Source: Chryseobacterium arthrosphaerae
Lineage (GTDB): Bacteria; Bacteroidota; Bacteroidia; Flavobacteriales; Weeksellaceae
Reading direction: 5' to 3'
Length of the DNA stretch: 64,000 nucleotides
Assembly: GCF_001684965.1 (NCBI RefSeq)
Contig: NZ_MAYG01000023.1
Location: forward strand, 336,017-400,016
In this document: positions 1 to 8,455 of the stretch, in pieces
Position numbering within the stretch: the first letter of the stretch is position 1
How the letters are laid out: every line of letters begins with the position of its first letter
Translations under genes and position numbers: made by a program
The notes under the pieces: generated by a model
What the model was told of the DNA's origin: nothing
Databases searched by the model: none
Seen by the model: only the letters and a program-made list of their open reading frames with translations

Positions 1-231
1 TTCATTATTCATTGAAGCCAGAATCATATCCGTAGAGGCTTTCTGAATAATGACATGATAGCCCTGCCGGTCCAGAATAGCTTTAGCAATATGGGTCATT
101 GCCACATCTTCTGCCCAGCCGTCTACCATTCCTATAGTGATATATTTAGAGTTTTTTATGTTTTCACACGAATTTAATGCTGTAAAAATGAACATTAAAA
201 CGGGGAAAAAAAGGTATTTTAATTGTTTCAT
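1..231 (-). CDS. Glycine betaine ABC transporter substrate-binding lipoprotein (partial, N-terminal part)
   Basis: Only the first 77 residues lie in the window; the gene continues past base 1. A hydrophobic signal segment ends in an L-N-S-C lipobox at about residue 22, so this is a lipoprotein. The following stretch (ITIGMVDGWAEDVAMTHIAKAIL) matches the start of the OpuAC/ProX substrate-binding fold, with the pattern 'I..G...W.E....t.i...iLe..Gy'. It sits one base downstream of the permease gene on the same strand, so it is the third gene of a ProV-ProW-ProX type operon. In this family the protein captures compatible solutes outside the cytoplasmic membrane and hands them to the permease. The substrate is inferred from family and context only. 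Confidence 0.85.
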   Translation of the reverse strand, partial: MKQLKYLFFPVLMFIFTALNSCENIKNSKYITIGMVDGWAEDVAMTHIAKAILDRQGYHVIIQKASTDMILASMNNE

Positions 232-232
232 T

Positions 233-1078
233 TTATTGTTTTTTCTTTACAAATCCCTGGGTGATCCTGTCCAGGATGATGGCTAAAATCACAACGGACA
301 GTCCGCTTTCAAATCCCAGACCGATATCCAGATTATTAATTCCTTCCAGTACTTTTTCTCCTAAGCCGCCTGCAGCAATCATTCCTGCGATAACCACCAT
401 GGATAAAGATAACAGTATGGTTTGATTGATCCCTGTCAAAATAGTTTTCATCGCCAGGGGAAGCTCTACTTTAAACAAAATCTGTCGGTTGGTGGCCCCA
501 AAAGCTCTGGCTGCTTCCACAATGTCTTTCGGAACGGCTTCTATTCCAAGTGTTGTTAATCGTACCGCAGGCGGCATTGCAAAAATAATGGTGGCAAAAG
601 CACCGGGTACTTTACCGATACTGAAAAATAATACGGCAGGAATCAGATAGACGAATGCGGGCATGGTCTGCATCAGATCCAGTAACGGACGGATGATTTT
701 GTCAGCTATTTTGCTTTTAGCGGCAAAAATTCCCAGAGGGATAGAAAGGATAAGGGCTGTAATAGTGGAGACAAATATAAGGGCCAGGGTTTCCATGGTT
801 TCTTTCCATAATCCCATTAAAAATATCAGGCTCAGTCCGGCTGCGGTTATCACAGCGACGCCTTTTCCGGCCTTCCATAGTGCCAGCAGCGTAAAAAAGA
901 GAATGATTGCATAAAAAGGAGTGTTTGTTAATACCCATTCAATCCCCATGATAGAGGAATTTCCTATGTGTTTTATGACATCAAATACAGGTTTTCCGTT
1001 TTCTGTGAGCCAATTGATTGCAGTTTCTACATATTGACCTATATCTATAGTTTTATTCATCTTATTGGTTGTTTGCAA
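233..1078 (-). CDS. Glycine betaine/proline ABC transporter permease
   Basis: The 281-residue protein is hydrophobic with several membrane segments. It carries the inner-membrane permease signature of the ProW/OpuAB family: the EAA loop reads 'EAARAFGATNRQILFKVELP' near residues 187-206. The N-terminal cytoplasmic stretch precedes the first membrane helix near residue 55, as in ProW. It overlaps the upstream ATPase gene by 17 bases and is followed after one base by the binding-protein gene, so all three are probably translated from one mRNA. The complex imports osmoprotectants such as glycine betaine. Substrate choice among betaine, proline and choline cannot be read from the sequence. Confidence 0.92.
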   Translation of the reverse strand: MQTTNKMNKTIDIGQYVETAINWLTENGKPVFDVIKHIGNSSIMGIEWVLTNTPFYAIILFFTLLALWKAGKGVAVITAAGLSLIFLMGLWKETMETLALIFVSTITALILSIPLGIFAAKSKIADKIIRPLLDLMQTMPAFVYLIPAVLFFSIGKVPGAFATIIFAMPPAVRLTTLGIEAVPKDIVEAARAFGATNRQILFKVELPLAMKTILTGINQTILLSLSMVVIAGMIAAGGLGEKVLEGINNLDIGLGFESGLSVVILAIILDRITQGFVKKKQ

Positions 1079-2312
1079 TTTCTTTTAATTCAATAATTTC
1101 TTCTTCGTTAAACTTGGTCGCTTCTATGACAAGGGATAACTGGGTAACAAGACCTAAAAATTTATTGTCTTCATCAATAACAGCAATGGAAGATTTATTT
1201 TCGGAGATCAGCGGCAGCATTTCCTCTACCGTCACTTCAGGATACACTGAAGGAACGTTACTGTTGATAATTGATTCTACCGTAGGTTCTTTCTTTTTGG
1301 CGATCCGGACCACATCATTAAGGGTTACAAACCCCAGAAATTTATTCTGAAAATCTACTACCGGAAGGTTTTCTAAGCCTGTGGTTCTCATTTTTCTTAA
1401 AGCGCCTTCAGGGCCGTCTTTTCTGAAACGGACTACCGTAGCTTTGTCGAACATCAGAGATCTGGCCGTGATGATTGTTTTACGGTCTACTTTTTCTACG
1501 AAAGCTTTTACATAATCGCTGGCAGGGTTGGTTAAAATATCTTCGGCTGTACCTATCTGTTCTATGACCCCATCTTTCATAATGACGATGCGGTCTCCGA
1601 TTTTGATGGCTTCGTCCAGGTCATGGGTAATGAAGACAATGGTTTTCTGTAATGTATTCTGCAGTTCAAGCATCTGATCCTGCATTTCAGATTTTATCAG
1701 TGGGTCCAGTGCAGAGAAGGCTTCGTCCATCAGCAACACTTCGGGATCATTTGCCAAGGCTCTTGCCAGCCCGACTCTCTGCTGCATTCCTCCTGAAAGT
1801 TGCGAAGGATACTGGTTTTCGAAGCCATTTAAGCCCACAATATCGAGTGCTTTCTGTGCTTTTTTATCCCGGGAAGCTTTATCTTCACCTCTTATCTCCA
1901 GCCCGAAAGCTGCATTGTCTAAAATCGTATGATGAGGCAGCAAACCGAATTTCTGGAATACCATACTCATTTCCGTTCTTCTTACTTCCAGCAGCTCTTT
2001 ATTGTTTTTCCCTGTGATATCATCGTCATTGATGTATACTTTTCCTGATGTGGGTTCATTCAGTCTGTTCAAACAGCGCAGTAGAGTAGATTTTCCACTT
2101 CCTGACAGCCCCATGATGACAAAGAATTCGCCTTCATAGATTTCGAAACTTGCTTTGTTGATTCCTATGGTACAACCTGTTTTTTCAAGAATTTCCTTTT
2201 TGGAAAAGCCTTTGTCTAAAAGTTCCTGTGCTTTTTCTTTGTTCTTACCAAAAATAATAGTCAGATCTTCAACTTTAAGTTTTACTTTTCTACTGTTTTC
2301 ATTTTTTTCCAT
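1062..2312 (-). CDS. Glycine betaine/proline ABC transporter ATP-binding protein with CBS domains
   Basis: This 416-residue protein is the ATPase of the osmoprotectant importer (ProV/OpuAA family). Walker A (GLSGSGKST) is at residues 68-76, the ABC signature (LSGGMQQR) at 172-179, and Walker B with D-loop (VLLMDEAFSALD) at 192-203. The C-terminal third (about 275-400) holds paired CBS domains, which in this family sense ionic strength or nucleotides and gate transport. The N-terminal extension of about 50 residues before the ABC core is typical for ProV. It is the first gene of a three-gene minus-strand operon and has a 540-bp non-coding upstream region. Confidence 0.93.
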   Translation of the reverse strand: MEKNENSRKVKLKVEDLTIIFGKNKEKAQELLDKGFSKKEILEKTGCTIGINKASFEIYEGEFFVIMGLSGSGKSTLLRCLNRLNEPTSGKVYINDDDITGKNNKELLEVRRTEMSMVFQKFGLLPHHTILDNAAFGLEIRGEDKASRDKKAQKALDIVGLNGFENQYPSQLSGGMQQRVGLARALANDPEVLLMDEAFSALDPLIKSEMQDQMLELQNTLQKTIVFITHDLDEAIKIGDRIVIMKDGVIEQIGTAEDILTNPASDYVKAFVEKVDRKTIITARSLMFDKATVVRFRKDGPEGALRKMRTTGLENLPVVDFQNKFLGFVTLNDVVRIAKKKEPTVESIINSNVPSVYPEVTVEEMLPLISENKSSIAVIDEDNKFLGLVTQLSLVIEATKFNEEEIIELKEIANNQ

Positions 2313-2852
2313 ATTCAGAATTTTGAATTAATAATTGATATAAAAAATTGTACACCAATTCATTATATACGTTTAGCTTTAGTTGTTCTGCTGATGTGAC
2401 AGGATAAAATAATTTGCTGGGCTTTTAAAAAATAAAAGCTTTCAACAAAAAAAAATAATGCATAAGCACCATGAGGCCTTATGTTTATTTTAAATATTTC
2501 AATAGATTATACTCTAGAAAAAGAGTGTATATGTAAAAAGAAGCTAATCTTTTACATAGATTCTACAATTAAATTACTGATGAGGTAATTACAGATATGT
2601 GTACTGAACAACTTGAATGCCTACTTTGCATCAAAATGCAGGCCAGCATAAAAAAACTGTGTATCAATTTTTTATGACGGTGCAAATTTACGGATTTTAT
2701 ATTAAATGGATTTTTTAAGCCGTAAAGTGTTGGTTTTTAGTGTGGTTGAAAAATGAGCTGCTATTCGTGTTTTTTTTCTTTCCTGCTAAAAAATAGGAGA
2801 GTATTGACAATTGTAAAAAATTAAAGTGATCTTTACCGTATGAAGTATAAAA
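2313..2852. other. 540-bp non-coding region upstream of the betaine transporter
   Basis: No credible gene is seen on either strand. The stretch is AT-rich. A minus-strand TAAATTTG box (2683-2690) fits the Bacteroidota -10 consensus TAnnTTTG and would give a leader of roughly 360 bases before the ATPase gene. No good -33 box is visible beside it, so promoter assignment is weak. A short hairpin CATAAG...CTTATG lies near 2460-2483. The other end is the 3' side of the DUF1304 gene. Confidence 0.4.
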
Positions 2853-3218
2853 TTACTTCAGTAAAACTGCAATAATCGCCAGAATTGCGGGCAAAGCCTG
2901 TACAAAGAATATTTTCTTCGTTGCGGAAATCGCTCCATAGATCCCTGCTACAGCTACACATCCTAAGAAGAATAAGGCTACATTGGTTTGCCATTGCGGA
3001 TCTTTGATCAGAAAAGACCAGATCAGTCCTGCGGCCAGAAAACCATTGTATAATCCCTGGTTGGCAGCCAATCCCTTTGTAGGTTTAAACATTTCCGCAG
3101 GCAATGCTGCTTTGAAGACTTCTTTTCCCTTGGTTTCCCATGCGAACATTTCCATCCAGAGGATATAAAGGTGTTCTAATGCGACAGCTGCAATGAGGAT
3201 TTTAGCAATGACTTCCAT
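2853..3218 (-). CDS. DUF1304 family membrane protein
   Basis: The 121-residue product has four predicted membrane segments and matches the DUF1304 family: an opening 'IAVALEHLYILWMEMFAW' helix, the central 'NQGLYNGFLAAGLIW' helix, and a glycine-rich 'AGIYGAIS' segment. Length fits the family, whose function is unknown. It is divergently arranged with the Crp-type regulator that begins 65 bp away, which suggests, but does not show, that the regulator acts on this gene. Confidence 0.88.
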   Translation of the reverse strand: MEVIAKILIAAVALEHLYILWMEMFAWETKGKEVFKAALPAEMFKPTKGLAANQGLYNGFLAAGLIWSFLIKDPQWQTNVALFFLGCVAVAGIYGAISATKKIFFVQALPAILAIIAVLLK

Positions 3219-3283
3219 GATTTCATATTTTGTGATTGTAAAACTAAAAAAATAAAGTTAAGTTTGAGTATTCAATTCTAAAG

Positions 3284-3856
3284 ATGGATAATTTCAAGGC
3301 ACATTTAAATAAATTCATTACAGTAACAGATGAAGAATATACTTCCATTTTTTCTTTCTTCGAGGTAGTAAGGGTAAAGAAGAAACAAAGCCTGATGCTG
3401 GAAGGGGAAATCTGCAGGACCATGTATTTTGTGGTGGAAGGCTGCCTGAGAAAATACTTTATTAATGAAAAAGGGGTAGAGCACACCACTCAGTTTGCCA
3501 TTGAGAATTGGTGGATTACGGATACATTTGCTTATGAAAGGCAGATGCAGACGGATTTCAATATTCAGTCTGTAGAAAAATCTACCATTCTTGTTATTGA
3601 TTTTAAAAATCAGGAACTATTACTGGAGCAACATCCTGTGATGGAAAAATACTTCAGAATCATTTATCAGAGAGCATATGCCGCTTCTGAAAGAAAACTC
3701 CGCTATCTGGCAGAATATTCAAGAGAAGAGCTGTATGTTCATTTCAGTACATTATATCCCTGGTTTATTCAACGGATACCTCAATATCTGATCGCTTCAT
3801 TTCTGGGTTTTACTCCCGAATATTTAAGTGAAATCAAAGCAAAATTACGTTCTTAA
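3284..3856 (+). CDS. Crp/Fnr-family transcriptional regulator
   Basis: The 190-residue protein has a cyclic-nucleotide-binding-type beta-barrel (about 20-115) containing 'EGEICRTMYFVVEGCLRKYF', and a C-terminal winged helix with recognition region 'YLIASFLGFTPEYLSEIKAKL'. This short form, lacking the canonical cAMP-contact arginine-serine pair, is common in Bacteroidota, where the ligand is usually unknown. No Fnr-type cysteine cluster is seen. The genes that follow (DoxX, AhpD-like) lie on the same strand 63 bp downstream and may be its targets or partners. Confidence 0.9.
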   Translation: MDNFKAHLNKFITVTDEEYTSIFSFFEVVRVKKKQSLMLEGEICRTMYFVVEGCLRKYFINEKGVEHTTQFAIENWWITDTFAYERQMQTDFNIQSVEKSTILVIDFKNQELLLEQHPVMEKYFRIIYQRAYAASERKLRYLAEYSREELYVHFSTLYPWFIQRIPQYLIASFLGFTPEYLSEIKAKLRS

Positions 3857-3919
3857 ACCAGTTTAAGTTTTTTACGGATCAGATATCGGAAATTTGTCAT
3901 GTGATTAAAAGCCAATACA

Positions 3920-4351
3920 ATGACAGATACCCAAAATCAATTTCCACAGCTGTTTTTAAGATCAGCTCTTGCTGTAACGATGCTTTCAGCAGTGGCAGAC
4001 CGCTTCGGATGGTGGAGTAAAGAAAACTCATCATGGGGGAATATGGAGCGTTTTAAAGAATATACAAGACAGCTTACATTTTTCCTTCCCGAATCTTTGA
4101 GCACGGTTTCAGCGTATGCCGCTACTTTTCTGGAAATTCTTTTTCCTTTACTCCTGATTTTTGGATTTAAAACAAAGTTCGCAGCCTATGGAAGCAGTAT
4201 CCTGCTGCTGATTTTTGCCCTGTCTATGACCATTGCATCAGGACCAAAAGCCCCGCTGAACTATTCCGTATGGGTAGGGTGTGCAGGAGCTCTTTTACTG
4301 GCTGTGCAGCCACAATATTCTTTCAGCATAGATCAATTAACCAAAAAATAA
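3920..4351 (+). CDS. DoxX family membrane protein
   Basis: The 143-residue product has four hydrophobic segments. The central region 'AATFLEILFPLLLIFGFKTKFAA' is the typical DoxX core (E at the start of the second helix, then a glycine and a basic loop). DoxX proteins are small membrane proteins linked to oxidative and thiol stress; their exact reaction is poorly defined. The gene is followed after 7 bp by a carboxymuconolactone-decarboxylase-family gene, a pairing that fits a peroxide or thiol-stress role. Confidence 0.8.
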   Translation: MTDTQNQFPQLFLRSALAVTMLSAVADRFGWWSKENSSWGNMERFKEYTRQLTFFLPESLSTVSAYAATFLEILFPLLLIFGFKTKFAAYGSSILLLIFALSMTIASGPKAPLNYSVWVGCAGALLLAVQPQYSFSIDQLTKK

Positions 4352-4358
4352 TATAATA

Positions 4359-4802
4359 ATGAGCGCAAGATTAAACATTGCAACAGTAGATTCAGCAGCT
4401 TACAAAGCGATGATGGGATTAGAAGGATATTTACAGACAACTTCTTTAACCCCTATTCAAAAGGAATTAATTAAAATCAAGGCTTCCCAGATTAATAAGT
4501 GTGCCTTCTGTCTTGATATGCATACGAAAGATGCCATTAAATATGGAGAAACGCCTCAAAGGATCTTCATTCTGGATGGCTGGACAGAAGCCAGGGAGTT
4601 TTTTACGGAAGAAGAACAGGTACTTCTGGCAATGACTGAGGAAATTACTTTAATCAGCCACAAAGGATTAAGTGATGAAACATTCCAAAAAGCAAAAGCA
4701 TTCTTTGATGACAATCAGATTGCCCAGATCATTATGGCCATTGTAACTATCAATGCATGGAACAGAATTGCAATCAGTACCCACATGCCCATCGCTAAAT
4801 AG
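4359..4802 (+). CDS. Carboxymuconolactone decarboxylase family protein (AhpD-like)
   Basis: The 147-residue protein carries the AhpD-type redox motif C48-A-F-C51 followed by H55 ('CAFCLDMHTKDA'), with the expected preceding 'KELIKIKASQIN' helix. AhpD-like proteins use this CxxC pair for disulfide exchange in alkylhydroperoxidase activity. The length is typical for the single-domain alkylhydroperoxidase group. It lies 7 bp behind the DoxX gene and is closed by a strong terminator, so these two genes form a small transcription unit, perhaps including the Crp-like gene. Confidence 0.9.
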   Translation: MSARLNIATVDSAAYKAMMGLEGYLQTTSLTPIQKELIKIKASQINKCAFCLDMHTKDAIKYGETPQRIFILDGWTEAREFFTEEEQVLLAMTEEITLISHKGLSDETFQKAKAFFDDNQIAQIIMAIVTINAWNRIAISTHMPIAK

Positions 4803-4828
4803 GTAGTGATAATACAGTTTTTATACTA

Positions 4829-4868
4829 AAAAAAAGAGCTTTTCAACACTGAAAAGCTCTTTTTTTTG
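4829..4868 (+). terminator. Rho-independent terminator after the AhpD-like gene
   Basis: A perfect stem AAAAAGAGCTTTTC / GAAAAGCTCTTTTT with a six-base loop (AACACT) is followed by a T run. The A run on the other side means it could also stop minus-strand transcription coming from the cyclase gene. Confidence 0.93.
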
Positions 4869-4997
4869 GATGTTAAATAGCAAAGCAGAAGGTTCCGTGG
4901 GTATTAAATTCTGTAATTGATATTTTTAAAATTGTATAATCAGTACCTCAGGTCCGGAATAGTAAATTACGCATTATTCTTAAATCTGAGAAAGAAA

Positions 4998-5966
4998 TCA
5001 ATATACAGCTACCGGATTCACATTCACCTGGGTAGACCCTACATAGAGAGGCTGTCCCAGTACAAACAGGAATTCCCATACTTTCTGTTTTACCAGCGGG
5101 CGGCTGTCAATTAATTCTAAATTATAGATTCCTTTTTTGGCCAGCATATATTGGTTGATGGGAAATTCTTCTTTACTTTTTGGATTTGGATAGACCTCAG
5201 AAGCCCAGGTGTCACCACCGAAAGCAACAATTCCCTGGTCAGCTAACCATTTTGCGGCATCCATTCCGATTCCCGGCTCAGTTTCTAAGAACTGTTTATT
5301 GTCTTTACCTATCAGTTCAAGCCATCCTGTATTGAAAAGAATAACATCACCTTTTCTCAAAGTAAGCCCCTGTTTCTTTAAGACAGATTTGATATCCTCA
5401 ACGGTAAATTCTGTCCCGCCGGGTACAATGGCTTTTCCATAATGAGACACCATATCAAGAACTACACCTCTGGTTACAAAAGGAGGTACTTTCTCAACAC
5501 CCAGTTTTTTTACGCCTTCTACGGTTACAAAATCTGTAGCTTTATTCCCGTTATAGTAAACATTATCAATACCGATGTGTCCTATGCCGTTAAGCTGAGT
5601 GCCTACGCCGGTCCATCCGTTCACCAGTTCATCGTTGAATGTAAACCTGTTGGGACCAATACTTTTTCCACCCTGTTCTCCGGGCTGGATGTTGTATAGA
5701 TTGAAGCTTCTGTGTCTGAAAGCCGGTAAGTTTTTATCAATAGGAACAGCCAATGCCAATGTTTTGCCTTGTTTTACCAGTCCAAGCGCCTGTTTTACCA
5801 CTTCAGGTGTTAATAAATTCGCAGCTCCGATTTCATCCTGCGCTCCGTAAGCAGACGGATACCATGACTGGTCTGCAGGATTAACAAGGGTTTGTGCGTT
5901 TAATGCAATGCTGTTTATAGTCAATAGGGTTACTAACCCGAATATTTTAATCAGATTCTTTTTCAT
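4998..5966 (-). CDS. Exported cyclase family protein (putative metal-dependent hydrolase)
   Basis: The 322-residue protein begins with a signal peptide (MKKNLIKIFGLVTLLTINSI... ending at ALNAQ) and matches the cyclase/kynurenine-formamidase-like fold. The metal-site region reads 'GVGTQLNGIGHIG', a subgroup version of the family's H-x-G-T-H-x-D motif, and a later 'GDVILFNTGW' and 'FGGDTWASE' are also family-like. The replacement of the first motif means the metal ligands differ from classical kynurenine formamidase, so substrate is unknown. It is the last gene of a minus-strand series of redox and detoxification genes. Confidence 0.82.
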   Translation of the reverse strand: MKKNLIKIFGLVTLLTINSIALNAQTLVNPADQSWYPSAYGAQDEIGAANLLTPEVVKQALGLVKQGKTLALAVPIDKNLPAFRHRSFNLYNIQPGEQGGKSIGPNRFTFNDELVNGWTGVGTQLNGIGHIGIDNVYYNGNKATDFVTVEGVKKLGVEKVPPFVTRGVVLDMVSHYGKAIVPGGTEFTVEDIKSVLKKQGLTLRKGDVILFNTGWLELIGKDNKQFLETEPGIGMDAAKWLADQGIVAFGGDTWASEVYPNPKSKEEFPINQYMLAKKGIYNLELIDSRPLVKQKVWEFLFVLGQPLYVGSTQVNVNPVAVY

Positions 5967-6175
5967 TTTTTATGATGTATAGGTTAAAAAGAAGGGAAGT
6001 TGGAAGCGGGAAGTTGTTGCAGTCTCTGAACAGCTGGCATTCCGGTTATTGAAAATGATGCTTCCGGGGTTACTTTTCTTTAAAGAGAAAGGAAGCTGGA
6101 GGAGGGAAGTTTTTGAAGTCGGTCAACAACCTGACAGTACTTTCATCCTCCCTCTTCCGGCTTCCAGTTTTTATA
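5967..6175. repeat. GGAAGCTGGAAG-type purine-rich repeats with inverted copy
   Basis: The gap between the cyclase and aldo/keto reductase genes has degenerate copies of a GGAAG-rich unit (AGAAGGGAAGTTGGAAGCGGGAAG near 5990-6013, GGAAGCTGGAGGAGGGAAG near 6090-6108) and an inverted copy (CCTCCCTCTTCCGGCTTCCAG near 6149-6169). The inverted pair could fold into a long imperfect hairpin between the two genes. No gene is seen here. Confidence 0.55.
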
Positions 6176-7159
6176 TTAAATTTCGCTTAAAGCAGCGTTG
6201 ATGAAATTCAATTCTTCCTGAGAAAGGCTGATATCCATTGCTTTTGCATTGTCAATAGCCTGCTCTGCATTTCTGGCACCTGCCAAAACTACTGTAATGG
6301 CTGGCTGTAAAGTAGTCCATCTTAATACCAGTTGAGAAAGACTGGCCCCTTTTTCCTGAGCAATAGGTTCAATTTTTTCCAGGAATGTTTTTACTTTATT
6401 CAGATCAAACTGTGAGAAATACCCGTTTCTGTGGTCATTGTCTTTTAATTTGTTATCCTTAAAATATTTACCTGTTAAAAGACCTCTTTCCATTGGGCTG
6501 TATACGATAATTCCTGAATTGTTCTCTAATGAATAAGGAACAAGATCATTCTCAATAGAACGGTTCAGCATACTGTAAGAAACCTGGTTGCTGGCTAATT
6601 TCAAAGTTCTGTTAGCCTCTTCCATCTGGGCAACACTGTAATTGCTTACCCCTGCAGCACGAACTTTTCCTTGTTGGATCAACAGTTCCATAGCTTCCAT
6701 CGTTTCGCTGATCGCTGTGGTACTGTCCGGCCAGTGAAGCTGTAAAAGGTCGATATAATCAGTCCCGAGTCTTTTTAAGCTTTCTTCAACTTCTTTGATG
6801 ATGTTTTCTTTTGAAGCTAATTTATATACCGGAATTACTTTTCCTTCATCTTCAGCGTCAAAGAAAAACTCTCCTTTTCCGTTGTTGCTTCCGTCCCATA
6901 CCAGCCCGAACTTGGTTAGCAACTGGATTTTTGAACGGTCTTTTCCTTTGATGGCTTCACCAATCATTTCTTCGCTTAATCCGAAACCGTAGAAAGGTGC
7001 TGTATCAATAGAAGTCACTCCATGATCCAATGATGCGTGAATTGAGTTAATAGAGTCTTGTTTTTCATTACCACCCCACATGTTACCGCCAATGGCAAAA
7101 GCTCCGTGTGTGATGGTTGATAATTCTAAATCTGTATTTCCTAATGTTCTATATTCCAT
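6176..7159 (-). CDS. Aldo/keto reductase
   Basis: This 327-residue TIM-barrel oxidoreductase has the catalytic tetrad of the family: Asp in 'SIDTAPFYGFG', the Tyr four residues on, Lys in 'LLTKFGLVW', and His in 'LLQLHWPDS'. The NADPH-binding end includes 'VLAGARNAEQAIDNAKA'. It resembles the aldo/keto reductase 11/12 group often called general stress or YghZ-like reductases. It sits in the same orientation as the DJ-1-like gene upstream (244-bp gap) and the cyclase downstream, in a group of redox genes. The natural substrate is not evident. Confidence 0.9.
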   Translation of the reverse strand: MEYRTLGNTDLELSTITHGAFAIGGNMWGGNEKQDSINSIHASLDHGVTSIDTAPFYGFGLSEEMIGEAIKGKDRSKIQLLTKFGLVWDGSNNGKGEFFFDAEDEGKVIPVYKLASKENIIKEVEESLKRLGTDYIDLLQLHWPDSTTAISETMEAMELLIQQGKVRAAGVSNYSVAQMEEANRTLKLASNQVSYSMLNRSIENDLVPYSLENNSGIIVYSPMERGLLTGKYFKDNKLKDNDHRNGYFSQFDLNKVKTFLEKIEPIAQEKGASLSQLVLRWTTLQPAITVVLAGARNAEQAIDNAKAMDISLSQEELNFINAALSEI

Positions 7160-7403
7160 TTTGTTTGTTTTAAATTGTTATTGTGTGCTAAACCTTGAAA
7201 GACTCAAAATATATTGTAGACATCTGATTAACCGCCCCCGTCAAATCTTTGATTTACCACTCCTCCGAGAGAGGGATTTGCAGCCGTTTGATCAGAAACT
7301 CATGAAAATCGTAGATCTTCAAAAACTTAAGTGCTCTTCTCAATAGTCTCTGCATAATCACTTGTATTTACTTAAGTGTTTAAAAGCTTTTGTGCCTTTG
7401 TGG

Positions 7404-8165
7404 TTAAAATGATTTATTATGTAATTCTTTTAAAATTGCTTCCCCAACACTCTTGGCAGATTGCGGATTTTGCCCGGTGATCACTCTCTGATCAGCAACT
7501 ACATGGTTCTGCCAAAGCCCTGATTTTTCAAATTGTGCCCCTCTTTCTTTCAGTCTGTTTTCTAATAAGAAAGGAACAACGTTTGTTAATTTTACTTCAG
7601 ATTCTTCTTCATTGGTAAACGCATTGATTTTCTTTCCATCTACCAGGTATTTTCCATTATTAAGTCTGATATTTACCAATCCTGCCGGCCCATGGCATAC
7701 CCCTGCAACAATACCACCGTTTTCGTAAATTTCTGAAGCAATAGCTGCCAGTTCTTTATTATCTGCAAAATCCCACATGGCCCCGTGTCCTCCTGCATAA
7801 AAGATGGTTGAATATTCTTTAGGATCCACCTGTGACGGTGTCATAGAATGATCAATCTTGTTTTTGTATTCCTTGTTTTCCCAGAATTCTTTATTGACAG
7901 GATCTTTTAAATCAAATCCATCTACCGGTGGCGTTCCTCCTTTGGGGCTTACAAAATCTATCTCATACCCGGCTTTGTAAAGAACTTCCCATGGATGGGA
8001 AACTTCACCCAGGTAGTATCCTGTATCTTCACCTGTACTTCCTTTTTTATCATGGCTTGTAACGACGAATAAAATTTTCTTTTTCATGTGTTTTGATTTT
8101 TTAGTTTGTGCCTGAACGAACCCGATACTCAGGACTGTCAGCATTAACAGCATTATTTTCTTCAT
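7404..8165 (-). CDS. DJ-1/PfpI-type glutamine amidotransferase-like protein (Hsp31-like)
   Basis: The 253-residue product has the DJ-1/PfpI fold with the nucleophile elbow 'GVCHGPAGL', and 'FVVTSHDKKGSTGEDTGYYLGE' typical for the Hsp31/glyoxalase III branch. Relatives act as methylglyoxal or protein deglycases or chaperones. Unusually, a signal-peptide-like stretch (about residues 1-20, ending VQAQ) precedes the catalytic domain; a second Met at about residue 27 (MKKKILFVV) would give the usual cytosolic form. The gene is 2 bp downstream of the quinol monooxygenase gene and so is probably cotranscribed with it. Confidence 0.88.
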   Translation of the reverse strand: MKKIMLLMLTVLSIGFVQAQTKKSKHMKKKILFVVTSHDKKGSTGEDTGYYLGEVSHPWEVLYKAGYEIDFVSPKGGTPPVDGFDLKDPVNKEFWENKEYKNKIDHSMTPSQVDPKEYSTIFYAGGHGAMWDFADNKELAAIASEIYENGGIVAGVCHGPAGLVNIRLNNGKYLVDGKKINAFTNEEESEVKLTNVVPFLLENRLKERGAQFEKSGLWQNHVVADQRVITGQNPQSAKSVGEAILKELHNKSF

Positions 8166-8167
8166 CG

Positions 8168-8455
8168 TTAAATGATATGGGTTAGGTATATCTGAGGCTT
8201 TTCCTGGAGTTTTTCATCTGCCAGAGCTCCAAATGCTTTGATGTAAGGCTGTTGATTATGTAATGCCAATCCTTCTTCACTTTTCCAGATCTCATAGAAA
8301 ATAAAATGGTTCTTATTTTCAATTCCCTGGTGAAGGTTGTAAAGTTCGCAAGCCTCTTCTTTTCTGGTTTCTTTTACCATGTTCTGAAGAACTTTCAGTA
8401 CCTCTTCCTGGTGTTCTTCTTTTGCTTTTATGACTGCTGTAAGGTGAATTTTCAT
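8168..8455 (-). CDS. Putative quinol monooxygenase (ABM domain)
   Basis: The 95-residue protein matches the antibiotic-biosynthesis-monooxygenase/YgiN family: 'AVIKAKEEHQEEVLKVLQNMV' followed by 'RKEEACELYNLHQG' and 'FIFYEIWKSEEGLALHNQQPYIKAF'. Members are small dimeric ferredoxin-like folds; E. coli YgiN pairs with the quinone reductase MdaB. Here the gene overlaps the MdaB-like gene by 4 bp (8452-8455), reproducing that pair, which supports a quinol redox-cycle role. Confidence 0.9.
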   Translation of the reverse strand: MKIHLTAVIKAKEEHQEEVLKVLQNMVKETRKEEACELYNLHQGIENKNHFIFYEIWKSEEGLALHNQQPYIKAFGALADEKLQEKPQIYLTHII

